From Phaeodactylum tricornutum CCAP 1055/1 (lineage: Eukaryota; Bacillariophyta; Bacillariophyceae; Surirellales; Neidiaceae), in assembly GCF_000150955.2 (NCBI RefSeq), contig NC_011669.1, positions 1,308,993 to 1,372,992 on the forward strand: 64,000 nucleotides of DNA, read 5' to 3'. The position numbers were made by a program, and so were the translations under genes. The notes beneath the pieces were generated by a model. It saw only the letters and a program-made list of their open reading frames with translations, searched no databases and had not been told where the DNA came from. Positions 43,589-55,609 of this stretch are shown here, piece after piece. The stretch's first letter is position 1, and every line of letters starts with the position of its first letter.

Positions 43589-44376
43589 CTAGCTCTTCTT
43601 GGCTTTGGACGACGGCTTTACAAATGTCAAAAGAGCATCATCGTCTAAATCCTCCTCCTCCTGTTGATTGGGCTTTTTCTTTTTACCAGCCTTTTTGGCT
43701 TCGACTTTCTTTTCTTGCACGAGTCGCGCAGCCACCTTTTTCTTGGCCTTTTCCACTTCGGCCCGTTTGGATGCATTCGACGCGTCGGCATCTGCGGCAC
43801 CAGAAAGCTCATTGACCAAAGACTCCATAGTACGTTCATCCATATGCGTTAGCTTTTGTGCTTGTTCTAAAAGTGTGATGAGAAAAAGAACACAATTGTG
43901 AATACAAACGAATCATACACCATTGTATAGCATATCTACTTGTCAAACTACTTACGAGCCTTGACAGATGACCGTATTTGGTAAAGGACGAAGAGTCCTC
44001 CGATGATGGGTAGGCCGATGTTTAACGGAACATATGTGAAGTATGCCTGATCATTGATGAGTAAAATGTGCAATATACAGCAACAAAAGAAACGACAGTG
44101 TGAGCGATGAGTGGCCAGAAAATGAAGATTTCCGGCCTTTAAACCCCCCATCGCCTAAAATACTGCACACGAATACCATTTGCGAAAAAACAGCCCGTTT
44201 TCACGGCTGTATACGCCCAATCAATGCGGTCTTTACGTAAAATCAGAGTATAGAAACGGACATCATCGGATTCGTGCTTTACTGCTACTTACGTAGGTTG
44301 TGCAGACAAGAATTAAAGGAAACGAAAAGGCTAGCGTTTCCTTATTGAAGAAGATATTGTTGGATTGATCGGGCAT
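43589..44376 (-). CDS. small single-pass membrane protein with Lys-rich tail
   Basis: Exons on the minus strand: 44376-44293, 44046-43956 and 43866-43589, 150 residues. The first exon (MPDQSNNIFFNKETLAFSFP) leads into a hydrophobic stretch (LILVCTTYAYFTYVPLN, then IGLPIIGGLFVLYQI) that spans the first splice site and could form one or two membrane helices. The tail has KLTHMDERTMESLVNELSG, a Lys/Ala-rich helix and an acidic end (QQEEEDLDDDALLTFVKPS). The tail is probably cytosolic by the positive-inside rule. I do not recognise the family. All three exons join in frame at GT-AG sites; the middle exon is the least certain part. Confidence 0.68.
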
Positions 44377-45334
44377 GGTGACGATAAGGATCCTGTGATG
44401 AGGGGTTTCCCGTATGTTGTGAATTTGGAGGAGCACCGTGATGATGACCTCGTTTGGCGAGCTTGCGCTCGGGCTCTTTGCATGCGAAGCGATGAAAGCG
44501 GCTGTCGGAGGCGCTTCTACTAACTGTAATGTCTCGTCGACAGAGATCCCACTTTACATTACAGTAGCTTCCTCGTAGCAGGTATGAGCATTTTACAAAG
44601 ACAACCAAGACATTTCAGCTTATATTAAGAGTATGTCACCGTGTCGTTTTCAAAATATAAATGTAAATCTCCTCAGTCTTTTACAGTCGCTGTTGACCAA
44701 ATACCTACCTATTACTTACCGTGAACTCTGCGTTCGCCTTGGACTGCTGGAGTGAACGTGAAAAACCTGTTTGTAGAATCTGGAATGTGATGGAAATATC
44801 CGTTTTACTGTTTGAAAAGGAATTCTGGATAGCCTTGTGTAACCCGAAAACGTTTGCCTTTTCTTCGGGTTCACCATCCCACGTCATCGGCGCGTTTCAA
44901 CCTGCGGAAGCTTCATCAGATCCACACATTCCAATTCCCCGCGAGATCAAAATCCATTGTCACAGTCAGTCTGCTCTGAGAATTCTAGCCCCAAAACGCC
45001 TTTTTGATCGCTCTCCCATATTTTCTTTGTGCAAGTGCAGAGTTCTCAGCAGACGTTGGGTTGTTTGTATCTTTGTGACACCACGGTCTTTCAGAAATTG
45101 GATCGTATAAGGGATCAGAGAGTTTTCAAACTACTCCTTCTTTCTTTATTCTGTGACTGCTTTAGTTGACTGTCTGCGATCGTTGTAGATTATTCAGAAT
45201 TCGGTACCTATATTGCGAGATATTCTCTGTAGATCCAATCGACTGCCTCCGTATCAACGAAGGAAAGTTACACCAATCACTGTTTACAATCACTAACTCG
45301 GTAATCACTCTACTCTTCATTGACACCATCAACA
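44377..45334. other. divergent intergenic region upstream of GOGAT
   Basis: Between the small membrane protein (minus) and glutamate synthase (plus). One exact copy of TCACAGTCA at 44960-44968 and a related TGACTGTC near 45168. An open frame at 44721-45110 shows no family resemblance. Confidence 0.5.
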
Positions 45335-48300
45335 ATGAACATTCGAGGCATGGCTGTACTAGGAGCTGTCGCTCCAGTTCTGGCGTTCGTGCCCGATTCC
45401 CTCAAACGGCAGTCTCCCCGCGTCGCTTCGTTACATACACAAGTCAACGCCCGCTCCATCCGACCAACATTGACACCTAATCCTACCTCCTGGTCTACAC
45501 CATACTGCTCCAGTCCGTCTACCCGGCTCCAAATGGCCTGGGACGATTCCAAGCCGTCCAATATGTTTGACGGTCCGCTCGCGCTCACCAAAGAACGTGA
45601 CGCCTGCGGTGTGGGATTCATCGCCAACACGAAATCTGGTAAAGAGTTCGGTACCCACAAGGTGCTACAGCAGGGTATTTCGGCATTAACATGTATGGAG
45701 CATCGCGGGGCCTGCGGTGGAGATGGTGTCTCTGGAGATGGTGCCGGCATCATGACCCAGATTCCGTGGAAATTGTTGGATTCCTTCAGGTCGGAAAATT
45801 GTCCCCAACCCGGTGTTGGTATGACCTTTCTCCCCCAAGACGAAACTCGCCGTGAAAAAGTCAAGACCATGATTCAAGAGGTTTGTGAGAATAACGAGCT
45901 CGAGTTTTTGGGTTGGCGGGAGGTTCCGACGGATCCTTCCGTTTTGGGGGAACTCGCCCGTGCCGCCATGCCCAGTATTTGGCAATTTTTCGTCAAGGCC
46001 CCTGCACGACTCTCCAATGATGACGAGGAGCGGGATGGTTTCGAGCGTACCCTCTATCTTGTTCGTCGTCGGTTTGGCGTCGAGCTTGAGCGACTTGGAC
46101 TCGACTCCGACGACGAAGACGTTTATGTAGCCTCGTTCAGCTCGCGTACCATTGTTTACAAAGGCATGGTCCAGTCGGCCGTGTTGCCCTTGTTTTACAA
46201 GGATCTGGTCAATGAAGATTACACGACCAAATTTGTCATTTTTCATCGGCGGTTTTCCACCAACACCAATCCCCGTTGGCAACTCGCGCAACCCATGCGC
46301 GTAGTCGGACACAATGGAGAAATTAACACGCTACTAGGCAACGTTAATTGGGTGAAGGCGCGTGAAGCTGCTAAGAGCCTACCTACCGACACGGAAGATT
46401 TGGTCGATTACGATGCCACCATCAACATTGTTGGCATGTGCAACACACAAGACCTTCCGACTGTACTTGAACCTGTCGTAGATTTGGGCCGGTCTGATTC
46501 GGCCAATTTGGACTCCGTCTTTCAGCTCATGACCATGTCTCGTCACCGTGCCCCCTGTGCTCTAATGGCGATGGTACCAACAGCGTACATGAACAATCCT
46601 GATTTAGTCAACAATCCGGAAATTACTGACTTTTACAAGTTCCATGGTGGTCTGCTGGAAGCATGGGATGGTCCAGCTCTTCTGGTTTTTTCGGATGGCA
46701 AGTCGATTGGTGCGTCGTTGGATCGCAACGGATTGCGCCCAGCACGCTACTCTATCGGGAAGGACGGTACAGTGTACATGATGAGTGAAACAGGCGTTGT
46801 TCCCGGTTTGAAAGAATCGGACATTGTGGAAAAGGGACGCCTCGGACCTGGTCAAATGATTAATGTTGATCTTTCTTCGGGAGAATTTAAGGACAATATC
46901 AAGATCAAGAGTGAGATTGCTAGTCGTAAGTGCCCAACTTTGCCGAAGATTTTCCCTCATGTCCCGATGCTTGACCTATCTAACTAAATTCGTCTCCTTG
47001 TTACTTCAACGTGCGCAGGGCATCCTTACGGAGAATGGATCAAGAACCAACGTAAGGATGTTGTTAAAATTGATTCCTCTGAAGAACGTTTATACGACGA
47101 TCAGACAGCCACTTTTGCTCAAGCGACGTTTGGTTGGAGCCTGGAAGACATTGGAATGCAGATTGCCGACATGGCCGGTTCTGCCAAGGAAACTACCTAC
47201 TCAATGGGTGACGATGCTCCCCTGGCCTGCCTTTCGGAAAGGCCACACCCTCTCTACAATTATTTTAAGCAACGATTTGCCCAGGTTACCAACCCTCCAA
47301 TCGATCCCCTGCGTGAAGGCATCGTAATGTCTTTGGCGATGACTTTGGGGAAGAAGGAATCCATCTACAAGGTGTCAGAGAACGGTGCCCGACTCATTCA
47401 TTTGGAGTCCCCGGTTTTGAACGGGGCCGAAATGGATCGCATTGCCGAATTGTCAAAGAAAGAAAACGGTGGTTTTAAGCAGCACACTCTCTCCACTCGT
47501 TACGACTTGTCTGTCGGTCCTTCTGGACTCAAGTCTAGTCTGGATGCTTTGTGTGACAAAGCTGTCGAGGAGGTCCGTAGTGGAGCCGAGGTTCTCGTTC
47601 TGAGCGATATGGCGAAGGATCAATCCATTCTTGACGAGACCACATACATTCCTCCGCTCGTTGCTGTTGGAGCAGTGCACCATCGTCTCATCGAAGCCGG
47701 TCTTCGTATGGACACTGGAATCATTGTCGAGACTGGATCGGCCTGGTCTACTCATCATTTTGCTTGCTTGGTCGGTTACGGAGCGAATGCTGTCCATCCC
47801 TATCTTGCTCTTGAGACTGTCCGTCAGTGGCATCAGAGCGATCGAACGCAAAAGATGATGGAAAGCGGTAAGCTCAAAACAACAACTCCCTCGAAGGCAC
47901 AGGAAAACTACCGTTCCGCTGTTGAGAATGGTCTTTTGAAGATTCTTTCCAAAATGGGCATTTCTCTCTTGACGTCCTACCAGGGCGCTCAGATTTTTGA
48001 GGCTCTTGGAATTGGAGAGGAAATAATCAGTACCAGCTTCAAGGGAACAACGAGCCGAATTGGAGGTGTCAACTTCAACGACGTTGCTTCCGAAACCGTC
48101 ATGATGAGACCAGAAGTGGCCGATATGAAGATGAAGTTGGCGAACTACGGTTTCTACAAACCAGTTCCCAAGTTTGGAGAATATCACATTAACTCATCTG
48201 ATTTGGCCAAATTGCTGCACGACGCTATCGGTTTGGACAAGAAAGTCAGCGATGCCACCAACCGCTACGAAGTTGAAAACAACGGTATCAAGCCGAAGAG

Positions 48301-50599
48301 TGTCGCCAATTACGAGATATTCAAAAAAAGTATTGAATCCGCTCCTCTTGCCAACATCCGCGACCTGCTTGACTTTGAATCGGACCGAGACAGTATTTCC
48401 ATCGAGGATGTTGAGCCTGCCTCAGAAATCATGACTCGTTTCTGTACCGGCGCAATGTCTCTTGGGGCTCTCAGTCGGGAAGCTCATGAAACGCTTGCCA
48501 TTGCTGTCAATCGCATTGGGGGCAAATCAAATTCAGGAGAGGGAGGAGAAGATGTTGTTCGCGGACGGACCATAAGGGACGTTGATGATAAAGGACGAAG
48601 TCCCACTTTCCCTCATTTAGCAGGGCTTAAGAATGGCGACTCTGCCAACTCCTTCATCCATCAAGTTGCCAGTGGGCGTTTCGGTGTTACTCCGGAATTC
48701 TTGGTTACCGCCAAACAGCTGGAGATTAAAATGGCTCAAGGTGCTAAGCCTGGTGAAGGTGGGCAGCTTCCTGGAACCAAGGTTTCCGACTACATTGCAA
48801 CTTTGCGTGCGAGTAAGCCTGGTGTCACGCTGATATCACCTCCTCCTCATCACGACATCTACAGTATCGAGGTATGAAGTGCTGGGTCACAAATTGACAG
48901 TGTTTTGCGAAAATACTGTACTAACACATATTGCTGATGCCTTTTGTAGGATCTTGCCCAGCTTATCCACGATCTTCATGCCGTCAACGAGCGCGCCGGT
49001 GTTTCTGTCAAACTTGTTTCCTCCATCGGTATCGGAACTGTTGCCTGCGGTGTTGCCAAGGCTGACGCTGACGTCATCCAGATTTCTGGAAACGACGGTG
49101 GTACAGGCGCTTCTCCACTGTCTTCTATTAAGCATGCTGGATGCCCATGGGAGCTTGGCCTCTCTGAGGCTCACTCTGCTCTACTTAATAACAATTTGCG
49201 CGATCGCGTAACGCTTCGTGTCGATGGGGGTGTTCGCACTGGTCGAGATGTAACTATTGCTGCCATGATGGGAGCTGAGGAGTTTGGATTTGGAACCATA
49301 GCTATGATTGCAGAAGGCTGTGTTATGGCTCGAGTATGCCATCTTAACACGTGTCCTGTCGGTGTTACCAGCCAGAAGGAGGAACTACGCAAAAAATTTC
49401 CGGGCACACCGGAGCACGTGGTAAATTTCTTTGAATTTGTCGCTGAAGAAATTCGCGAGTTAATGGCCCATCTCGGATACTCCAAGTTTGAGGATCTAAT
49501 TGGTCGTGCCGATTTGTTGAAGGATTCAAATACCCAAATGGAACGCGTCGCCAAGACCAAGGGCATGGATTTGTCTCCGTTTTTCTCGGGCGTTCCGAAT
49601 ACGGCCGAAGACCGTTCATTCCTCCGTGCCACCATGTCCGGTGGTCAACAAATAATGAAGGAAGAGATTGTACACGTCAATGGATTCAGCTCTGACTTAG
49701 ACCGTGAGCTCTGCAAGAATGCAGATGTCCAAAAGGTTATCGCGGATAATGAAGGCGAAGCAGTATTGAGCTTTGATATTAAGAATACAGATCGTAGCAC
49801 TTGCGCCATGCTGGCTGGAGACATTGCTCGTGCTCACGGAAACAACGGATTTGAAGGTCAGATTAACGTCGAGTTCAAGGGGAGCGCCGGTCAATCATTC
49901 GGTGCCTTTCTTCTTCCAGGGTTGTCTGTACGTCTCAGCGGAGAAGCGAATGACTACGTTGGCAAGGGCATGCACGGTGGTGAACTGACTGTGGTTCCGT
50001 CCAGCGATGCTGGATTCGTCTCCGCAGACTCGAGTATCGTTGGAAACGCTTGCCTCTACGGAGCAACGGGTGGTGATTTCCACGCCAATGGCCGCACTGG
50101 TGAACGCTTTGGAGTGCGAAATAGCGGAGCTTTCGCCGTCGCAGAAGGCGCGGGTGACCACTGCTGTGAATATATGACCGGCGGTGTGGTGGTAATGCTT
50201 GGTAGCGTGGGTCGTAACGTCGGTGCCGGCATGACCGGGGGCCTGGGATACTTTTACGACATTGATGGTACCTTCGAAAGCAAAGTGAACGGTGAAATTG
50301 TCAAGTACCAAAGACTCGCCACTACTGAAGGCGAAACTCAGTTGAAGCACATGATTGAGCGACACTACCAGCTAACGGGAAGTGAACGTGCCGAATCGAT
50401 TTTGGACAATTGGGACGATGAGAAGGACAAATTTTGGCAGGTGTATCCACCTTCGGAGGCCGGTACTGCTTTGGTCACCGACACGGACCTGATTTCCGAA
50501 ACTTTGCGGGTGTCGGCTTCGGCTCCGGATGGGGCCATGTGCTTTTTGCCAATTGGTGGTCAACTAACTCCTGAACAGGGTCAGCGATGTGCCGATTAG
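45335..50599 (+). CDS. GOGAT: plastid glutamate synthase, ferredoxin-type large subunit
   Basis: Exons 45335-46925, 47019-48871 and 48950-50599; 1697 residues. A plastid presequence (MAVLGAVAPVLA then FVPDS) is followed by a spacer and the class II amidotransferase domain; Cys91 in ERDACGVGFIA would become the N-terminal nucleophile after processing. The central linker leads to the FMN-binding barrel (SGEGGEDVVRGRTIRDV, then KPGEGGQLPGTK and PPPHHDIYSIEDLAQLI across the third exon join). The 3Fe-4S motif has C-x5-C-x4-C spacing in CVMARVCHLNTC. The C-terminal beta-helix has the GGDFHANGRTGERFGVRNSG type of repeat. It transfers glutamine amide to 2-oxoglutarate. There is no fused NADPH-binding small subunit, so ferredoxin is the likely donor. 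Confidence 0.95.
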
Positions 50600-50847
50600 A
50601 TCGTCTGCACGCTTGCCTTTCAGACAGTCATCCAGGAAACGTTGATCCCATCTTCTTGTATAAGACTCCAGCTTTTTTTTATCCAGGAGCTTACAATTTG
50701 TGCATGTTTGTCGTCCCTGTATCATTATTACCCACAACGTAATGAAAGGACTAACTAGGTATTTTGCACTACATCAATTGTCTACACGAAAGTGCTAGTA
50801 TAGAACAAATCAAACGTTTTTTTCCTAAAAAAAAGTGAGTGTTACGT

Positions 50848-52526
50848 TCAACCCTTGCTGGGTTTACGTTTACCGGTCCGGCCTTTACGGAGTCGTTTGA
50901 ACGACGGAGGTACATCGGCGTTGCGGCGTTCGACAATGCGGGTCGCGATGGGCATTTCCGCACGGTTGGCCTTGGCCATGACTTCGTCATCGATGCGGGG
51001 CATGTACTGACGGTCCGCATCGGCCGGTGCGGCGCTGGCCACGGCCGCCAACCGTTCCCGCTCAGCCATTCGTTCCCGGAGCAGCGCCACCGGTGCGGTC
51101 ACCCCGTGTACGAGTGGCGTCCCCGGTGGCAGCAAGGCCGCGGGATTGGTCGGCGTTAGTTCGACGCGGCCTCGGTCGGACAGTGGTCCCGTGAGCGACG
51201 GCAGGGCGGCCCCGGGTTGCCACGGATCGATCCCGCTGCCGACAATGGTGCTCGGTCGGTTGGTGCCGGGGAAGGAGCATTCCAGGTCGAGCGCGAGGAC
51301 GCCTTTTCCCAAAACGGGACCGTCGCCTCGAATTTCACGAGCCTTTTGTTCGAGCTGTTTGAGTGCGATGAATTGGTTGGCGTACTTGGCCTCGGGCGGC
51401 GGGGCGGTCGCCAGCGAGGGCAAGCCGACGGCGGCCCGAAAGGCTTCGGTCCGGAGCGCCGCGCTTTGTCCCATCGTAAAGAGGAAACTGGTAACGAGGT
51501 AGATCTGTACCCCGGCGGGCATTTGGGAGGTAAAGCAGGGCATGAATACGGCGAGCGATTGGAAGACATCTTTGAGCAAGACACCGGTATCGGCCTTGGC
51601 CACGGAGGGTCCGCTCAAGCTGCGTCGGCCTATGGCGACTTCTACGTTGGCGTACATGACGAGTCCGGCGAGTACGGGCAATCCGAACCACGGATCCGCT
51701 TCGGTCAAATCCGGCACCCACGCCACGCTACTTTCCACGAGTTGCTGTGCCAGTACGGGATCGAGACCGTTCACAATTTTGCGCAGATCGACGGAAACGT
51801 ACCAGAAGAGTGGTACTTGTAGGAGGGGGGAAAGAAAGACGGCCATGGGGTGTATGCCGTGCAGTTTGTAAATTCCTCCCAGCGTCCCCAAATTGGTCCG
51901 CATAAGCATGAGTCGTTCGCGTAAAGGCGCGTTCTTTTGGCGCAATCGCTGCCAGTCGGCTTGAAAGAGGGATAGTAGGAACTGTACTTCCGGAACGACC
52001 TTGGCGAAGCGTGTCGAGGTCTGCGCGCCGTACAATACGAGCGGAAACAATCCGATCCGGACCATTACGTTAATGGCGGCAAAGCAGGCCCAGTAGGGGA
52101 CTACACCGTCCGCGTGTATCGCTTTGAGGAGATAACCACTGCCACCCCAGACCGAAACATTCTGCAGCACTTCGGGCAACCAAGTGATTTCCGTCAGGTG
52201 ACGAGACTGAAAAGCCGCTGCTGGCGAACGTCGCGTCTCGGACAATACTCGGGATGCATTGTTCCATCGGAGTTTGTTGTGGTTGTGGTTGTCGTAAATG
52301 CGGTGGGTAGTACGTGCAAGTACCGTCGGACGCCCGTGGCAATCGGTGTTAAAGGTGAGTGTCCGTATCGTTGGGGTACACGCTTTGGTGTGCTGCCACC
52401 ACAACCTCGTACGGAATCGTCTGAGGTATCATCGTAGCGCCCATTGGCCAGAGTCGGAATGGCAACGATCCTGTTGCGTGTGCGGTATTGAGACGCTCGT
52501 AGCGTGGCCGATGATAGCAACCTCAT
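50848..52526 (-). CDS. OXA1: OXA1/YidC/Alb3-type membrane protein insertase
   Basis: Proposed exons on the minus strand: 52526-52413 and 52206-50848, intron of 206 nt in phase 0, 490 residues. The main frame has no ATG before the membrane domain; its open upstream stretch from 52404 begins without one, so a 5' exon is needed. The proposed first exon starts MRLLSSATLRASQYRTRNRI, basic and without acids, like a mitochondrial presequence. The insertase core has VPYWACFAAINVMVRIGLF, VLYGAQTSTRFAKVVPEVQF, GIHPMAVFLSPLLQVPLFWY, and VFMPCFTSQMPAGVQIYLVT, as in the Oxa1 five-helix domain. It should insert mitochondrial proteins into the inner membrane. The long tail is Arg/Lys-rich at its end (GRTGKRKPSKG), fitting ribosome contact. 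The 5' exon is less sure than the core. Confidence 0.82.
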
Positions 52527-52696
52527 GGTAGGAATCCCATGTTGTATGGACAGGAGTGATGCAAGTAATTGGTTGTGTGATTGGTAGGTAGGTATGGAGT
52601 GTCGTGAGGTGTCGTGCGGATGTGTGGATTTTTGGGCCCACACCGCGACAAAGGATGGAGAACAAAAGGATGGGGAACGAACGGTATAATATACCT

Positions 52697-52739
52697 CTAC
52701 TAGTACTACTACTACTACTAGTACTACTACTACTACTAG

Positions 52740-52813
<74 letters not shown>

Positions 52814-52814
52814 G
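52697..52814. repeat. (TAC)n trinucleotide microsatellite, interrupted
   Basis: About 118 bp of CTA/TAC units, interrupted by ACTAGT at three places in its left part and uninterrupted for about 75 bp on the right. It lies about 170 bp upstream of the proposed OXA1 start. Translation would give runs of one residue such as Val, Leu or Ser, which explains the false open frames across it. Confidence 0.95.
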
Positions 52815-53701
52815 AGTGCTGAGGTGGATTGTGCCGAACCGAGAAACGAGGGAGGACCTGTGTACGAGCGTCGGACGGACGCCAAATCCTACGAATCCAA
52901 TCTCCCGGTGCCATTCCCGATCGCTGCAGAGCCCCACTCGTAATTGTGTCGCAGTGCGAACTAACTACCTCTAGTAGAGTTGCATAGGTATCCGTGTACC
53001 ATCCTACCTTGGCGGGAATACCCACCCGAGACCCATTCCCCCCCCCCCGTCCGCGCCCAAATCATTCGTAGTATTGGGGAACATTCGTGGTTGTCGTCGG
53101 TACAGGAAATAGTATGTATACATGTATATGTACATCTATGTATATAGGTAGTATGCGTAGGGAACCAGTCGCAAAGAAACGAGCCAGTGGGACTACGGGT
53201 TTTCTTCTACCTACGGTAGGAATACCTACTCGGAATGGCACGGGAAAACCATCCGGGAATTTTTTTTCCGTTCCCAGTCCATCGTGTTGGGTTGGGTTGG
53301 TATTGGGGACCAACTTTGTTCTCGTACACCTTGTTCGGGACACTAGTTGACCAAACAACCAAAAGCATCGTTGACGTGTGGGTACGGATTGGATTTTATT
53401 ACTACTGACGGAACCAGACGAAACACTCGGGTACGATTTCTCCATCCCCGTTGGTTCGTTGGATAGTTCCCGGTACACGGACTTGAAGTGTTCCCCCTCC
53501 CATTCCATCTTTCGATTGTCAAAAGGGATACGGTACGTGCCGTCTGGCTAGAAAAAGGAATTGTCCTGCGGGTATATTGGTATGTATCATCCCTTACATT
53601 TCCTTACGTCTTGGTAGGTAGGACGCACAAACGTTTGGTTTCTCTTTCTCCCTCCCTCACTGCCGTTTTTTTATTCAAAAAGTACCAACCAGACACACAA
53701 C

Positions 53702-53719
53702 TGTGTGTGTGTGTGTGTG
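53702..53719. repeat. (TG)n dinucleotide repeat
   Basis: About nine TG units, 105 bp before the La-motif gene start, probably in the 5' leader. Confidence 0.8.
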
Positions 53720-53823
53720 AGAAGTGTCTACCCATTATTCGGGGTGCCTTACGTCCGGATCGACCCCATCCCATCCTACAGACGGTCGCTGGCGCCACAC
53801 GCCCACGGCGACACTTTTTTCGA

Positions 53824-55500
53824 ATGATTCCAATCCCGACAGCCCACGGCAATTCCGATGCGGATCGGAACGAGACTCCTCGTGTGGTCGTAGTGCCGTC
53901 GACGGCAACGCCTGTACACGAGACGACTCGTCACGACGGTACAACAGTGACACCATCGTCTCCGGAAAATACCGTCCCCGGACTGTTGACGGCCTTGCGG
54001 TTCCAGATGGAATACTACTTTGGTGAGACCAACTGGCCACACGATCGGTATCTACAATCGTTACTACGTCCCTTGCCTAATAGTCGTTCCGAAACCTGGT
54101 GTGTACCACTCGCAGCACTCGGACGGTTCCCCCGTGTCCGACACTATCACGCTCAACTCGTCGTGGCCAGTCAGAGTCAGACCATGGCTACGACACCATC
54201 GTCGTCGTTGTTGTCGTGGCCCAACACGTACGCCCAAGTCGTCGACCAACCCGCAAACCCCGCGTGGATACGACGGGCGTTGCAACACAGTACAGTCTTG
54301 GGTGTGAGTGACAATGACGAATGGATTGTACTGGTCCGGAATCGGCATGGCACCGACCGCGTTGCTGTTACCGGTACGCCCCCCGACGGACACGAACCGT
54401 ATACCGTAGATTCAATCAAACCTCCGTACGGTTCCAGTGCCAGTGCGGTCAATCACGGTACGATACCCGCAGCCTATCCCGCACCCGCCTGGATGCCGCC
54501 GAATCTCGCTACCGCCATGTACCATCCAGCAAGTAACTTACTCTACTACACTCGTCATGGAATGCATCCCTACGCCTACCCTCCCCAACAAGGATTCGTC
54601 GCCGTGAATTACGTCCTACCCCCACAACGCGGCTATTCCATTCCGGCATCGGAACACTTGTACGCTGCGGCTGGTGCGATGCCAACCGCGCCCTTCCACG
54701 TGGACGTGGTACCACCCGGTGCCGCCGACGTTCCCTCCGAACCGGTGCAGAGCGGCAACACCACCACGGAATCCTTCGGTGACCACCCCGTTGTGCTTCG
54801 GGAACCCGACCCTTGGGACTACGGCGAGTTCGCGGACATGGCACCCCCACCACCCTTGTCGGTGACATCGACGGCCGCCACGATTGCACCCGAAGAAGAC
54901 GAAGGCTTCGCTCTGTTTCCGCCGGAAAACCTGACCGACCCGTCCTTCGTGCCGGACGGGACTCCTTCCCGAGGGATAGTAGGCTATCACAAAGCCGTGG
55001 AAGAGCACGTCTACAGTCCAGAATCCAAAAAGCCTACTCACAAAGTGTTCAGATCCAAAGGACCCCGTCAGTTTTGCAATCAGTCTGGAAAGAAGCAATC
55101 GTTGCCTCCACAAGAACCTCGAACCCCCTCGGAAGTGAAAAGGAACACCACCAAAAAAGGCTCGCGCGGAAACCGGAAACAAGGCCGTGATGCGAAGGTC
55201 CCTTCACCCTCCCCCAACGAGATGAAAAGTATCGGGGACGGAAGTGCATCTGGCAAGGAGCAAAAGGACCCACAGCGGGGAGGCAAGGGTTCCAAAACAC
55301 GCACACGAAGCAAGCAGCTCAGCAAGGGGAAAATGAATTTGCTGGGCGAGCATTTTCCAGCGCTGGACGGGAACGTCGTGTCATCGTTTCCGGTACCCAC
55401 AAAGACGCCACTATCCGCAAGCGAAGGAATTTCCACCGAAGGGGTCCGGAGGAAAGTAGCTGCAAGCGACACGCGACTAGAAAAATTTGCAACGCGCTGA
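53824..55500 (+). CDS. La-motif (LARP-like) RNA-binding protein
   Basis: Single exon, 558 residues from the ATG of MIPIPTAHG. The La motif covers about residues 55-173: LRFQMEYYFGETNWPHDRYL carries the conserved aromatic residues, CVPLAALGRFPRVRHYH the second helix pair, and WIRRALQHSTVLGVSDNDEW the end of the winged helix. An insertion of about 35 Ser/Pro/Gln-rich residues splits the domain at 110-145. Then come a Pro/Tyr/His-rich stretch (about 200-320), an acidic part, and a Lys/Arg-rich tail (380-530). An ending SEGISTEGVRRKVAA is near the C terminus. LARPs bind RNA 3' ends, poly(A) or 5' TOP motifs; no RRM is seen here, which points to a LARP1/4/6-like branch without the second module. 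Open frame continues upstream to 53488 but crosses the TG repeat. Confidence 0.82.
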   Translation: MIPIPTAHGNSDADRNETPRVVVVPSTATPVHETTRHDGTTVTPSSPENTVPGLLTALRFQMEYYFGETNWPHDRYLQSLLRPLPNSRSETWCVPLAALGRFPRVRHYHAQLVVASQSQTMATTPSSSLLSWPNTYAQVVDQPANPAWIRRALQHSTVLGVSDNDEWIVLVRNRHGTDRVAVTGTPPDGHEPYTVDSIKPPYGSSASAVNHGTIPAAYPAPAWMPPNLATAMYHPASNLLYYTRHGMHPYAYPPQQGFVAVNYVLPPQRGYSIPASEHLYAAAGAMPTAPFHVDVVPPGAADVPSEPVQSGNTTTESFGDHPVVLREPDPWDYGEFADMAPPPPLSVTSTAATIAPEEDEGFALFPPENLTDPSFVPDGTPSRGIVGYHKAVEEHVYSPESKKPTHKVFRSKGPRQFCNQSGKKQSLPPQEPRTPSEVKRNTTKKGSRGNRKQGRDAKVPSPSPNEMKSIGDGSASGKEQKDPQRGGKGSKTRTRSKQLSKGKMNLLGEHFPALDGNVVSSFPVPTKTPLSASEGISTEGVRRKVAASDTRLEKFATR

Positions 55501-55609
55501 GGACTTGGAAAAACGACGACCCGTCCAAAGTGGACCTCCAGGTGCAAAAACACAAAGTAATAGATTGTCATGAAGTATATCGGTGTTGCCAACTGTAGAT
55601 TGGTACTAT

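Larger units (their letters stand above)
52527..53823. other. divergent intergenic region with microsatellite
   Basis: Upstream of OXA1 (minus) and the La-motif gene (plus). Holds a long TAC repeat, a C11 run at 53038-53048, several GGTAGGTA-like repeats (about 52583 and 53611) and a (TG)n run at 53702-53719, which is probably in the 5' leader of the La-motif gene. Long open frames here come from the repeat and are rejected. Confidence 0.6.

Noticed and set aside
44721-45110. 129-codon frame before glutamate synthase
   Set aside because: No ATG-led gene structure or family; overlaps the expected promoter.
52429-53025. Long minus-strand and plus-strand open frames with runs of Val, Ser or Leu
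   Set aside because: They are translations of the TAC microsatellite in different frames and have no gene-like flanks.
53488-53823. Upstream extension of the La-motif gene
   Set aside because: It crosses a TG repeat and has no homology; the ATG at 53824 gives a sensible start.
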